Source of the DNA: Chitinophaga oryziterrae | GTDB lineage: Bacteria > Bacteroidota > Bacteroidia > Chitinophagales > Chitinophagaceae | Direction of reading: 5' to 3' | Length of the DNA stretch: 64,000 bases | Assembly: GCF_009758125.1 (NCBI RefSeq) | Contig: NZ_WRXO01000003.1 | Span: forward strand, 124,001-188,000 | In this document: positions 35,188 to 44,883 of the stretch, one piece after another | Position numbering within the stretch: the first letter of the stretch is position 1 | How the letters are laid out: each line of letters begins with the position of its first letter | The notes under the pieces: model-generated | The model's database searches: none | What the model was told of the DNA's origin: nothing | The model's input: only the letters and a program-made list of their open reading frames with translations | Position numbers and translations under genes: made by a program

Positions 35188-35463
35188 ATGAAGAAAGCCC
35201 AAATAGCATTATCACTGATCGCAGTATTTGCAATAGTAGGTGGAACCTTAGCATTGAAAGCAAACAAACGTGGATTAGGTCGTGTATACTGTCCAACAAC
35301 TACAAACCCGGCAGCATTAGCTATTTCAACTGTTAATTATGTACCATTCGTAGTTTCAGGAGCTGCAACAACCACTAAACCTTGTGCATTGACTACTAAT
35401 TATGCAACAACAACTACTACAACTGCAGGTATATTTGGTACGGTATATTCTACCGTACAATAA
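35188..35463 (+). CDS. Small Thr-rich secreted protein of unknown function
   Basis: A 91-residue product from ATG 35188, where MKKAQIALSLIAVFAIVGGTLALKA forms a classical signal peptide or anchor; a further in-frame start at 35164 is less likely. The mature part has two Cys residues (VYCPTT and KPCALTT), which could form a disulfide, and a Thr tract (ATTTTTTAG). No enzyme motif. It is transcribed away from GH5 toward the S9/SusCD locus and is closed by a terminator. Short proteins with a similar MKKxxIALSxIAVFAIVGG leader occur in related genomes as I recall, but the function is not known. Confidence 0.7.
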   Translation: MKKAQIALSLIAVFAIVGGTLALKANKRGLGRVYCPTTTNPAALAISTVNYVPFVVSGAATTTKPCALTTNYATTTTTTAGIFGTVYSTVQ

Positions 35464-35486
35464 GCCTGGCTGATAAGAGATTTTTG

Positions 35487-35516
35487 GCGGGATTCAATTT
35501 GAGTCCCGCATTTTTT
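35487..35516. terminator. Terminator between secreted-peptide gene and S9 peptidase
   Basis: A 10-bp stem with one G-T pair (GCGGGATTCA, loop ATT, TGAGTCCCGC) is followed by A and six T residues on the plus strand. It lies 24 bp after the peptide stop and abuts the 3' end of the convergent peptidase gene. Confidence 0.85.
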
Positions 35517-38151
35517 ATTTACGTTTTTCAAATCCTGAATCAACACCCTTAAGTCTCGCTTTAATTCCATTCGTCATCCATACAGGGGCGATTGAGTCTT
35601 TAAGATAGTGATCGAAGAATTGTCCAAGCCTGATTGTATAATCCATTCCTCCTCCCTGATGTCCTCCATTCTCATATTCAAGCAACCAGACTTGCTTTTT
35701 CAAGCGCCGTAAAGCCCAAAAATACTCAATACCTTGTTGCGGAGGAACCGAACTGTCATTTTTTCCAACCATTAATAATAGAGGCGTGGTTACTTTATTT
35801 GCCTGGAAAAAAGGAGAGTTTTTAAGATATAAGTTGAGTTTGTTCCACGGTGTTCCTCCTATACGACCCTGATAAGTTTCAGTCATATTTCGGCTATAGC
35901 TGCTCAGGCTATATATACTACAGAGATCAGTGGGGCCGGATGCCGATGCTGCTGCCGTAAAAGAATGGGTCGCAGTTATCAGATAATTTACTTCATACCC
36001 TCCAAAACTGTGGCCTTGTAAGCCTGCATGATGCATGTCTATCCAAGGTTTGTGGCTAAGATACTCAAAAGCGCTCATCACAGAATTATATGCACTTGCG
36101 CCTGGTTCTCCTACTTTGTAATAAATATCCGGACGAAACACGATATAACCGTTACTGACAAAATATGGGATATTCATATCTCCGCTGGATTGTTCAAAGT
36201 CATACCAGTAATTTAATTCGTTGGCCACTCTCTCATATAGGAAGAATATAATGGGATATTTCTTATTTGGGTCAAAATTTTCAGGCTTATATAATATTCC
36301 TTCTGCAGCTTTACCATCAGGCAGCTTCCATTTAACCAATTCCGAAGTCATCCAGTTGTATTCTTTTTGTGGTTGGTTATGACTTATTTGAATATAATCT
36401 TTAAAATCTTTTGTATAGAAAAAATTAGGAGCATCCGTTACACTGGAACGCCGGATAATATACGCATTGGTATCACGGGCTTTTACAGGTAGAAAATCGT
36501 ACAGCAATTGCGAGTTGGGTGAGATAAGATCTACATAATCTAAATGGTTGCCCATAGATAGTTGCAGAGGGTTCTTCTTTTTATCAGCATCTATACTATA
36601 AAATCCATTTTCTTTACTATCAAGATTAAAAGCGCTTAATATTAAAGATCCACCTTTTAAGTATTTATCGATGTTCCATTTTGTTTCAATAATTCTAAAA
36701 ATAATGTGATTTTTCCTGCCATAACCATTAGTAATATTTATAGGAGATCTTATTCCCAACGGATCTATTTGCCATATGTCGTATCGATCATAGATAACGA
36801 CTGCGTTATCATTTTCCAACCATATAAAACTCTTAGGAGCATAATAAGATGGTACACGAGGATGATCTCCTTCTACATCGTATAAAGGCTCTTTAATAGA
36901 TTTGGATATATTTACAGTATTACCTGTTCTAATATTATAGGTAAAATATTGCTGTTTGCCAGCATCATAATACAATACATATGATTTTGATAAAGCTCCA
37001 TTATCAAGAGTCATATTTTTATTAACTACTTTACGGGTATCGTTTTTTATATTAAATAAGTAAAGAGAAGATCGCGCATCTCTTAGCCAATCGCTATCAT
37101 AATTAAAATTTGTTTTAATTAGAATGTTTTCATCAATATTGTTATTGTCGAAGTTAGATGCAATGCTTTCATTTTCATTAGTTAGTCTTATAACACGACC
37201 ATTTGTTTTTTGAATTACAGCCTGATAATAGTTCGTCAGATCATTTAACTGATCTCGCTGTATTATTTTATCATTATAATGCCATACATTAACGGTCTTT
37301 GTATTATCATCCAGTTTTTCATCAATAGCTGGAGGAGGGGAAATTAATTGAAAAAAAATAAAATTACCATCTTTACTAAATTTAGGCGCACTGTTATTTA
37401 GTAACATACCTTTTTCCATGCCGGCTGTTTGATCATTTACAAGCACAGTTGCCTTTTCATCTCCCTGTTTATATAGCCATAATGTATTATCTCCGTCGCC
37501 TTTTTTTTCTATAAAGGAACATTCGTCTGAAATTGCATTAAATATGGAGTTATATGCTTTTTCTCCTTTCCATATAGTATTAATAGTGTTGGTTTCTACA
37601 TTTAACCATTGAAGTTCATGAGCATTATGTATTTTATTATCTGTTTTTTTCTGTAACAAAATTACCTTTCCATCATTGTTACAAAAGTAGTCATCAATAT
37701 CTGTGTATTTGCGTTGGATGCCTGTTTGTAGATTTCGAATTGTTAATATTTGATCCTGAGAATTTAGCTGATAGACTAACGATTGGTGGTTTAGTGTAAA
37801 GGATTTTACCTGAGGGATACGTTCAATGTCACCCGTTTTTAAAGTCATTATGCAAAGAGTATCCTGATTTTGAGTGAATATAACAAACTGGCTATCTTCT
37901 GTAAAAGTTGCCTTCCATGTATCTACATTTGGGATCTCCTTTTGCCAGTCTGGTCTTTTGATATCCTGAACAATCATTGAAGCATGATTGTCTGAGCCGA
38001 AATAGTAAAGAACATAATTACCATTATTACTAATTTTTATATCATCCACTCTCGTCCATTTGGAGTATAATGTATGATCAAGAGGTTTCTTTTGCGCCCA
38101 TACGTAAATACTAAAAGAAACAAACAATGTGGTTATTAGAATTCTTTTCAT
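35515..38151 (-). CDS. S9 family prolyl oligopeptidase-like peptidase, exported
   Basis: An 878-residue protein with a signal peptide (MKRILITTLFVSFSIYVWAQ). Residues ~30-630 form a beta-propeller-type domain. The hydrolase domain has the nucleophile motif LQGHSFGGYE, the acid in VGKNDSSVPP and the His in ENGGHQGGG, ending GQFFDHYLKD. The likely role is cleavage of imported oligopeptides in the periplasm. It is last in a four-gene minus-strand operon after SusC, SusD and a TPR protein, with gaps of 10, 37 and 34 bp. Its paralogue is the partial gene at the left edge. It looks more AT-rich than most of the window (about 25-30% GC in stretches around 37.3 kb), a sign of possible transfer or relaxed codon use. 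Confidence 0.92.
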   Translation of the reverse strand: MKRILITTLFVSFSIYVWAQKKPLDHTLYSKWTRVDDIKISNNGNYVLYYFGSDNHASMIVQDIKRPDWQKEIPNVDTWKATFTEDSQFVIFTQNQDTLCIMTLKTGDIERIPQVKSFTLNHQSLVYQLNSQDQILTIRNLQTGIQRKYTDIDDYFCNNDGKVILLQKKTDNKIHNAHELQWLNVETNTINTIWKGEKAYNSIFNAISDECSFIEKKGDGDNTLWLYKQGDEKATVLVNDQTAGMEKGMLLNNSAPKFSKDGNFIFFQLISPPPAIDEKLDDNTKTVNVWHYNDKIIQRDQLNDLTNYYQAVIQKTNGRVIRLTNENESIASNFDNNNIDENILIKTNFNYDSDWLRDARSSLYLFNIKNDTRKVVNKNMTLDNGALSKSYVLYYDAGKQQYFTYNIRTGNTVNISKSIKEPLYDVEGDHPRVPSYYAPKSFIWLENDNAVVIYDRYDIWQIDPLGIRSPINITNGYGRKNHIIFRIIETKWNIDKYLKGGSLILSAFNLDSKENGFYSIDADKKKNPLQLSMGNHLDYVDLISPNSQLLYDFLPVKARDTNAYIIRRSSVTDAPNFFYTKDFKDYIQISHNQPQKEYNWMTSELVKWKLPDGKAAEGILYKPENFDPNKKYPIIFFLYERVANELNYWYDFEQSSGDMNIPYFVSNGYIVFRPDIYYKVGEPGASAYNSVMSAFEYLSHKPWIDMHHAGLQGHSFGGYEVNYLITATHSFTAAASASGPTDLCSIYSLSSYSRNMTETYQGRIGGTPWNKLNLYLKNSPFFQANKVTTPLLLMVGKNDSSVPPQQGIEYFWALRRLKKQVWLLEYENGGHQGGGMDYTIRLGQFFDHYLKDSIAPVWMTNGIKARLKGVDSGFEKRK

Positions 38152-38185
38152 ATTAAGAATAGCAGTACTTTAAATAACAATTGGG

Positions 38186-38902
38186 CTATTGCCAGGTAGA
38201 AACCCCATTTTTCATTTTTTCTAAGTTAATTTTAAATTCCTGATTTTCCGGTTCCAATTTCACTGCTTTTTCCTCAAGCGATATTGCTTCTTTATTTTTT
38301 CCTAATTTATATAATATATTGGCATTGGTATCTATCCAATTAGCTGAAGCAGGTTCTAGTTCTAGTGAATAATTACTCCATTTTAAAGCCGTATTTAATT
38401 CATCCGTTTTATTACTATGCTCAAAAATTGACCAGGCTTTGTTATTAAGATTGAATGCACTTTTATCCGTATCATACTTTTCAACAAAGATTACTAAGTT
38501 TTTAGTATGCTCAGGCCAGTCTTGTTTCCAGGAAGCCCATCTTACCTTTGCACCTGTTACTGTACGGTTCGCATAATCGATATTATATTTTCTGCTAATA
38601 GTAGTGGCTATTTTATCCCAATCCGGGTTGTAATTTTCCGGATTCGTTTTTGAAAAGATGATAGGATCTATTTCTTCTTTAGCAATGATGAAATCTATCA
38701 TCCCCTGTAAATAGTTGGGGATGCCCATAACTGAGTCAACCTTTAGTTTATTTTTATATAGAACCTTAAAGCTATTATCATGTGAACTTTGTACAAGGTT
38801 CATTAGGGAATTGATATTATCCTTTGTAAATATATTTTCTCTTATTTGTGCATGTGTGCTATAAGGAATTAATAAGGCTATTAAGAGAGATAGAAACTTC
38901 AT
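38186..38902 (-). CDS. Exported TPR-containing protein
   Basis: A 238-residue protein with a signal peptide ending STHAQ (residue ~19). The C-terminal ~90 residues hold at least two tetratricopeptide-like repeats: FNLNNKAWSIFEHSN, LKWSNYSLELEP, and ANILYKLGKNKEAISLEEKAVKLEP. The first half has no known domain, although similar proteins with an N-terminal thioredoxin fold exist; no CxxC is seen here. It is cotranscribed with SusD upstream and S9 peptidase downstream, so it probably acts as a periplasmic scaffold or chaperone for that system. Function inferred only from repeats and context. Confidence 0.75.
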   Translation of the reverse strand: MKFLSLLIALLIPYSTHAQIRENIFTKDNINSLMNLVQSSHDNSFKVLYKNKLKVDSVMGIPNYLQGMIDFIIAKEEIDPIIFSKTNPENYNPDWDKIATTISRKYNIDYANRTVTGAKVRWASWKQDWPEHTKNLVIFVEKYDTDKSAFNLNNKAWSIFEHSNKTDELNTALKWSNYSLELEPASANWIDTNANILYKLGKNKEAISLEEKAVKLEPENQEFKINLEKMKNGVSTWQ

Positions 38903-38939
38903 TATATAATAGTTTAATTATTCAGTTGTTAAATGATAA

Positions 38940-40355
38940 TTAGTATCCATCATTCTGTTTAAGACGTGGGTTAAGTTTTATGTCAGAATAAGGAACAGGG
39001 TATAATTGCCAGTTATTATTCCACGAACCACCCTTAAGTGGAGTTACTATATTCATTATATCATTTACAGTACCATTCCTTTTCATGTCGAGCCATCTAT
39101 GTCCCCATTCTGTGAATAATTCAACTCGTCTTTCTTTTATAATAGCTGAAATTAAGCCAGCTGTTGATGTTGTTCCATATTCAGCCAATCCGGCCCTGGT
39201 CCTGATTTTGTTCAGGTCTTCCAATCCTCCGGTTATATTCTCCTGTTGGACACGTGCTTCTGCACGTATCAGATATTGTTCGGCCAGGCGGAAAATCATG
39301 GTATATTCTGTAAGCGGTGCACCTGCTTCTGCACTTTTATATTTATAGGGATAATAATAGGTGGATGTATCTACTTTATTTTCTCCTACCCAATTTTGAC
39401 GGCGTAAGTCATCCGGCTCAAATGAGTTTAATAAAAAGGAACTCAGATAAACAGGATGATCGTCATTATTGGGACCATTAGTCAGGATAAATGATTTGGC
39501 ATCATAAGTATTCCATGCCGGATCTACTGGCATCAATTGCCAGATTGCTTCAATACTGGTATTCAGAAATACTTTATTAAGATCAGTTTCTAGATCGTAA
39601 ACACCGGCGTTAATTATATTGGTTGATTGTGTTTCTGCACCTGCCCAGTCTTTTGTATATAAATAAACCCTCGCGAGCAAGGCGGTTGCCGTCCACTTAT
39701 TTGGACGAACACGTTCGGATGTGGTACTTACTCCATCGGAAGCGATGTAATTATCGGTAAGTAAATTTTGAGCTTCTATTAAATCACTAACGATTTGTTT
39801 GTAGACCTCCGCCTTATCTGTACGGGTACTTGTTGCATTCGCTCTATAATCACTGGTAGTTGATAGTGGGACATCTCCATAAAGGTTTACCAGGTAAAAA
39901 TAGAAGAAAGCCCGCAGGAATTTAACCTCACCCTGCAACTGTTTTTTAACGGCTGAAGTAAGGCTTGTACTTTTTGCCAGACCTTCAATAGCAGCATTAA
40001 CTGTTTGTAAGTATGTATATGAATTCTCCCAGATTCCATAATAATCCTGACTGGAAAGTGCGTTTAAATAAGTTTTTTGAAGCAATGTATTTGAAACACC
40101 GGAAAAAAGGGTAAGTTCATCTGAAGATAGCCCTGTGCGTATTGAAATACCATTTAGCCCGCTTGCCAGTGTGTTGTCAGAAAATCTTATGTAGATCCCG
40201 GTCACAGCTCCTATTGCGGTTGCATCATCTGTATAAACAGACTCCCCGGTAATAGAGGTTTCTGGTGGATTTACTTCTGAAAGTTTGTTGCATGACATTA
40301 GTGTAACAATGAACAAAAAACTGTAAAGCGAAAATTTAACATGAAGAGTACGCAT
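38940..40355 (-). CDS. SusD/RagB-family surface lipoprotein
   Basis: A 471-residue lipoprotein with lipobox TLMSC (Cys22). The SusD features are present: ESVYTDDATAIGAVTGIY near the start, FLRAFFYFYLVNLYGDVPL in the helical core and RLAEQYLIRAEARVQQEN plus WGHRWLDMKR near the end. It should cover the SusC barrel encoded 10 bp upstream. It is clearly related to the partial SusD at the right edge (shared GDVPL/GDLPL, TTSDY/TTDY, RANATSTRT/TNATLPRT). With an S9 peptidase in the operon, the cargo is more probably peptide than sugar. Confidence 0.95.
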   Translation of the reverse strand: MRTLHVKFSLYSFLFIVTLMSCNKLSEVNPPETSITGESVYTDDATAIGAVTGIYIRFSDNTLASGLNGISIRTGLSSDELTLFSGVSNTLLQKTYLNALSSQDYYGIWENSYTYLQTVNAAIEGLAKSTSLTSAVKKQLQGEVKFLRAFFYFYLVNLYGDVPLSTTSDYRANATSTRTDKAEVYKQIVSDLIEAQNLLTDNYIASDGVSTTSERVRPNKWTATALLARVYLYTKDWAGAETQSTNIINAGVYDLETDLNKVFLNTSIEAIWQLMPVDPAWNTYDAKSFILTNGPNNDDHPVYLSSFLLNSFEPDDLRRQNWVGENKVDTSTYYYPYKYKSAEAGAPLTEYTMIFRLAEQYLIRAEARVQQENITGGLEDLNKIRTRAGLAEYGTTSTAGLISAIIKERRVELFTEWGHRWLDMKRNGTVNDIMNIVTPLKGGSWNNNWQLYPVPYSDIKLNPRLKQNDGY

Positions 40356-40365
40356 GATTCAATTT

Positions 40366-43300
40366 TTACAGAAAAAGTTGGATACCGGCTGTTAAAACTT
40401 TTAATGGAGGTAGTGAGGTTAAACTTCTGGTTTCCGGGTCTCCTCCCTTGTATTTGGTGATAGTAAATAGATTTTGTCCCTGAATATATACCCTCAGTTT
40501 TTTAAGGCGAAGCTTTTCAATTGCAGATACAGGGAGAGAATAAGAAAGGGAAATATTCTTGACCCGAATGAAAGATGCGTCAGAATAAGCAGCATCACTT
40601 CCATTTGCCTTACTATAACTATCGTAAAGTGAAAAGTCTTGATTGTAACGTTGAAGAGGTGCAACATCTCCTGTTTTTTGCCAGCGATTTAATATTGTGA
40701 CAGGTTGATTCCCAAAATAAAATCCGCCGGGATAATTCCCGAATTTATTATTAAGACCAATTTGTTTTATGAATTGTAGCGAAATGCTAAATTGAAAATT
40801 ATTATATTCTAAATTGTTTTGGAAACCACCGTAGAATTTCGGCGCCAGATTAATCGGAACTGTTAAATCTGTATAATCGGGATTAGTCGTAATAGTTCCT
40901 TTACTATCTATAAATTGGTATTGCCCGGTTGTAGGATTAACATTTGATAAGTGATAGGTGAAAAAAGTTCCCAGCGGATGACCAACGTACTGACTATCTA
41001 TACCAAGTACAGTTGGGCCAATTGAAACAAGTTTATTTTTTGTAATTGACAAATTGAATGAACTGGTCCAGCGAAAGTTAGCGGACTGAATGTTTATTGT
41101 ATTGACCAAAAACTCCCATCCGCTGTTTTCTATATTTGCATCCTGGTTGGCATCTATGGAACCAAAACCGGTAGTACTTGGTAAACTATAACTTGTTAAT
41201 TGATTTGATGAATGGTTTCTATAGTAACTGATACTTGTAAATATTCGATCTTTTAAAAAGCCTAATTCAAGGCCTCCTTCTAGTTTTTTAGTTTTTTCCC
41301 ATTCTAAAAGGGGATTAAACAAATTCTGATTATACAATCCTGTTATTCCCTGGTAGCTCAGATTAGTGGCATAATAAAGATCCAGATAACGATAATTGCC
41401 AATCTGGTCATTACCCGTTACACCATAGCTTCCTCTGATCTTTGCGAAACTTAAAGATGGAATGGATTTCTGAATGAAATTCTCATTGGAAAGTATCCAC
41501 CCAATACCTAAAGCCCCAAAATTGTGAAAACGATTCTCCGGACCAAACCTGCTGCTTCCATCCCTACGCATAGTTAAATTAATCAGGTATTTGTTTTCCC
41601 AGTTGTAATTTAACCGTCCAAATACTGCGCTGTATTTGTATTGAGCAATTGTTGTTGAACTGATTTTAACAATGGGGGCTGACTTTATATCTTCCATTAC
41701 TTTATCGCTAATGAAATTTTCTCCATGCAAAATTTGTCCGTTATCATCACTTTGTTGGATAGTTGCCCCCGCCAGAGCCTGGAATTCACCTTTAGCGATA
41801 CTATGCTTATAAGTAATTTGGGGCTCAATAATCCATGTTTTGCCTAGGTTATTAGTAAAGTTTGACTGTCTCAAATCTGAAGACCAAAATGCAGGATCAA
41901 CTGATGAATGAGGTCTTACATTAACCTCATTAAGCTGCATGTTATTGTAACCAAAACTTGTTTTAATCTCAAGATTTTCGAATAGTTTATAACTAAGTAT
42001 TGCATTACTTATCAGATTACTTGTCTGACTTCTAAACCTTTGTTGTAAATATGAAAATGGATTTGTCCATGTAGAATTTGCCCAGTTTAAGCTACCATCT
42101 TTGTTATATATCTCAGGAGCATTAGGGCTAAGAGTAATATTATTAGTTAAATCAAATTGTAGCAGTTTGTTAACATCAGATAGGTAATTGCCTAAAAATG
42201 TAGCAGTGAATCTTTTATCTGCAGAGCTACTTGTAATATTAAAATGTACCGATATTTTCTGATCGTTAAAGTCTCCGGGGAATACCGTAGTTTCTTTATG
42301 ATATGTTCCCCCGATTAAATATTGTGTAGTTGAATTCCCACCGGATATAGAAGCTCTTGCCTCATTGTAGTGGGCTGTACCTCCTATAAGTACTTTTTGC
42401 CAATCGGTATAACGGGTTGTATCCCACTTTATTAAATCAATATCGCCGCCAATCCCGTTACCTATTGTTACATTATCATTTTTTAATGCTTCATAGCGCA
42501 TGTCGAGATATTGCCTGGTATTTAAGAGATCAATTTCCCTTGTTACTTTCCCAATACCGCTTTGTACATTAATATCAACTTTTGTTTGACCCGCTTTCCC
42601 TTTTTTTGTAGTAATTAATACTGCACCATTCGCTGCTCGGGAACCATAAATAGCTGTGGCATCCGCATCTTTTAAAATATCAATTGACTCAATATCATTT
42701 GGATTAATATAACTAAGGGGGCTGCCATAAATGCCTGTACTTTCATTTCCTGAGCCGCCTAATATGCTGCCAAGGGTTTTTAATAATTGGGGTGTATAAG
42801 GTACTCCATCTATGATGTATAATGGATCATTGCCGTTAAAATAACTATTTTGCCCACGTATTCTTATCTTCACTCCACTTCCAGCTAAACCTGTACTTTG
42901 TGTTATTTCCATTCCCGGAACTCTTCCTTCTAAAGCTAATAGAGGGTTATTTACAGGCTGCTTTTCTATTTCCTCTGCTTTGACGGTAACTACATTACTG
43001 GTATTAAATCTTTTAGTCGTCGTTCCATAAGCTATTATGATCGTTTCGTCTAATTTTCCAACAAACTCTTTCAATTGAATATTCCCTAAAGAACCTTTTC
43101 TTTTATATGATATTTCCTGACTTGAATAACCAATACTTGATATAATTAAAGAACTATTGGAGCGTAAATTATTTGTAACAAAGCTACCATCAGCACCTGT
43201 GGTTACTCCATTCCTCGTTCCCTTCCCCACTACCGTCGCTCCGATAATCGGCTCCCCCTTCTCATTAGTTACCCTCCCGGTAACTGTAATGGTCGTATCT

Positions 43301-43641
43301 GCTTCAGTAAACGTAGATTTTTTAGTTGGTTGGTTTCTGATTTCTACGATAGTGATGAACTTAGGCTCGATAGACCATTCCAGTTTCTTACCGGAGAGAA
43401 CCTGTGATAACACCTCTGTAATTGTATTATTAACTGCTTTGATATTTACTTTTTCCTGGTCATCTAATATACTGTTCGCATAAAAAATACGCTTCCCCGT
43501 CTGCTGCTCAATTTTTAGAAAGATTTTCTGTAAAGTATAGGTACCTGATATAGTAACCTTAGGCTCAACCTGGTATCCTAAGCTATAGACAGGCAATTGT
43601 AGGCAGAATAGGCTAATAAGTAACCATAGTGACAATCTCAT
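40366..43641 (-). CDS. SusC/RagA-family TonB-dependent transducer with N-terminal STN domain
   Basis: About 1091 residues from ATG 43639-43641, where MRLSLWLLISLFCLQLP is a good signal peptide; an in-frame ATG at 43714-43716 would add 25 non-signal residues. Domains in order: an STN signalling domain (GTYTLQKIFLKIEQQTGKR, FYANS), a carboxypeptidase-regulatory-like sandwich (TGRVTNEKGEPIIGATV), a plug with YGSRAANGAVLITTKKG, then the barrel. The STN domain normally contacts a FecR anti-sigma factor, and sigma and FecR genes lie at 44884-46562. The plug contains an extra loop (~20 residues before NDIESIDILKDADATAIYGS), shared with the SusC at 59434 but absent from that at 5904. Likely cargo: oligopeptides. 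Confidence 0.95.
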   Translation of the reverse strand: MRLSLWLLISLFCLQLPVYSLGYQVEPKVTISGTYTLQKIFLKIEQQTGKRIFYANSILDDQEKVNIKAVNNTITEVLSQVLSGKKLEWSIEPKFITIVEIRNQPTKKSTFTEADTTITVTGRVTNEKGEPIIGATVVGKGTRNGVTTGADGSFVTNNLRSNSSLIISSIGYSSQEISYKRKGSLGNIQLKEFVGKLDETIIIAYGTTTKRFNTSNVVTVKAEEIEKQPVNNPLLALEGRVPGMEITQSTGLAGSGVKIRIRGQNSYFNGNDPLYIIDGVPYTPQLLKTLGSILGGSGNESTGIYGSPLSYINPNDIESIDILKDADATAIYGSRAANGAVLITTKKGKAGQTKVDINVQSGIGKVTREIDLLNTRQYLDMRYEALKNDNVTIGNGIGGDIDLIKWDTTRYTDWQKVLIGGTAHYNEARASISGGNSTTQYLIGGTYHKETTVFPGDFNDQKISVHFNITSSSADKRFTATFLGNYLSDVNKLLQFDLTNNITLSPNAPEIYNKDGSLNWANSTWTNPFSYLQQRFRSQTSNLISNAILSYKLFENLEIKTSFGYNNMQLNEVNVRPHSSVDPAFWSSDLRQSNFTNNLGKTWIIEPQITYKHSIAKGEFQALAGATIQQSDDNGQILHGENFISDKVMEDIKSAPIVKISSTTIAQYKYSAVFGRLNYNWENKYLINLTMRRDGSSRFGPENRFHNFGALGIGWILSNENFIQKSIPSLSFAKIRGSYGVTGNDQIGNYRYLDLYYATNLSYQGITGLYNQNLFNPLLEWEKTKKLEGGLELGFLKDRIFTSISYYRNHSSNQLTSYSLPSTTGFGSIDANQDANIENSGWEFLVNTINIQSANFRWTSSFNLSITKNKLVSIGPTVLGIDSQYVGHPLGTFFTYHLSNVNPTTGQYQFIDSKGTITTNPDYTDLTVPINLAPKFYGGFQNNLEYNNFQFSISLQFIKQIGLNNKFGNYPGGFYFGNQPVTILNRWQKTGDVAPLQRYNQDFSLYDSYSKANGSDAAYSDASFIRVKNISLSYSLPVSAIEKLRLKKLRVYIQGQNLFTITKYKGGDPETRSLTSLPPLKVLTAGIQLFL

Positions 43642-43821
43642 GGAATGCAATTGAATTGGCTGATAAATCGTATTTGTCCCGTATGAAGAGCAGAAAATAA
43701 AATCGTTTGGTGACATCTGTAGGAACGAATTTTGTTAATAATTAGTTAATGGCAAATTAGTCAAGACGTTTTATAGATATTTGATCAATGTTTGTTTCAG
43801 TAGAATTCTAATAAACCCTTC

Positions 43822-44787
43822 ATGCACCATTTACCCATTGAATCAGACTCATACTTTAATACATATGCACTCATCCCGGAAAAATTCAGAAAATTCCTCA
43901 TTCCCTCTGCCCGCTACCACTTTAAATCTGACGGCGTTAATTTCTCTCTGGATATGAATATCAGCCTCGATGGATTTTCAGTATGGATTCATTATTTATG
44001 GCTGACAAACAACATCTCACTCTATCCTTTTAATACAAAAGATACTTACGCCCTCCACTTCTGGTTATCAAGAAGTATTCCTGCAGAACTCAGAGATCAG
44101 GGACTGGTGAACGTAAAAGATTGTATCCTGTTTTTCCTGAAAGCCATGGAACATGCCGCCTGGCCCGCTTCAGGAACATCTTTAAGCATGCATATTAATA
44201 TTGATCCTGCTAATCTAACTTATCTAGCCAATAAATATCCGCAATTGTCACTGTTGAAAGAGTTGCCGGAATATTCCATCAGTACACCTGTTAATCCCAT
44301 ACCTTTTAGTATTAGTGCAGTAAATATCCGCTTGCTGAAAAGAATTCTCCATTGCAGATATATAGGAACAGCCAGTGAATATTACCTGCTCCGGAATTGT
44401 GTGAGCCTGTTCGGTAATTATTTTAAAGAATTGAGCTTCAGTGATACGAGGATAGTAGTCGGGCCGCAGGAGAGAAGAAAACTGTATCGTATCCTGCAAT
44501 ATGCAGGTAGTCATCCTGAAAAGATACATTCCTATGAAAACCTTGCGGTCATGTTTCAGCTGGATCTCATTACCATGAGGCTGGGATTTGAACAGGAATT
44601 CCATATGTCATTATACGACTTCATCCTTCAGGAGCAAATGAACCGGGCGTTCGACTGGCTCATAAATCATCATTACAGTGTTGAAAAAGTAGCCAGAGAG
44701 CTAAAATACCCCGCCACGTTTCTCTTTAACGCTGATTTTGAACTGTTTTTTGGATGCAATCCTCTCGTATTACAAATGGGCCAGTAA
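43822..44787 (+). CDS. AraC-like transcriptional regulator with degenerate DNA-binding domain
   Basis: A 321-residue protein. The C-terminal ~85 residues follow the AraC double helix-turn-helix pattern: LAVMFQLDLITMRLGFEQEF, LYDFILQEQMNRAFDWL, then VEKVARELKYPATFLFNADFELFFG. Several consensus positions are altered: the usual GFxxxSYFxRxFKKxxG reads KYPATFLFNADFELFFG. The N-terminal 200 residues have no known sensing domain. It is divergent from the STN-SusC gene (180 bp apart) and lies 96 bp upstream of the ECF sigma gene, suggesting a second layer of control over the locus. Function as a DNA-binding regulator is likely but not proven. Confidence 0.68.
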   Translation: MHHLPIESDSYFNTYALIPEKFRKFLIPSARYHFKSDGVNFSLDMNISLDGFSVWIHYLWLTNNISLYPFNTKDTYALHFWLSRSIPAELRDQGLVNVKDCILFFLKAMEHAAWPASGTSLSMHINIDPANLTYLANKYPQLSLLKELPEYSISTPVNPIPFSISAVNIRLLKRILHCRYIGTASEYYLLRNCVSLFGNYFKELSFSDTRIVVGPQERRKLYRILQYAGSHPEKIHSYENLAVMFQLDLITMRLGFEQEFHMSLYDFILQEQMNRAFDWLINHHYSVEKVARELKYPATFLFNADFELFFGCNPLVLQMGQ

Positions 44788-44883
44788 TTTATTCGCGGTC
44801 ATGTTACGCTATTCAGAGATACGCAACATAAATACATGGTGTGGGAGTAAAGAAAACCGACTCAAATTGTCACTTGTTATTAT

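Noticed and set aside
35370..35440. ACA/ACT-rich stretch considered as a microsatellite or CRISPR-like repeat
   Set aside because: It is simply the Thr-coding part of the secreted small protein; no spacer-repeat pattern.
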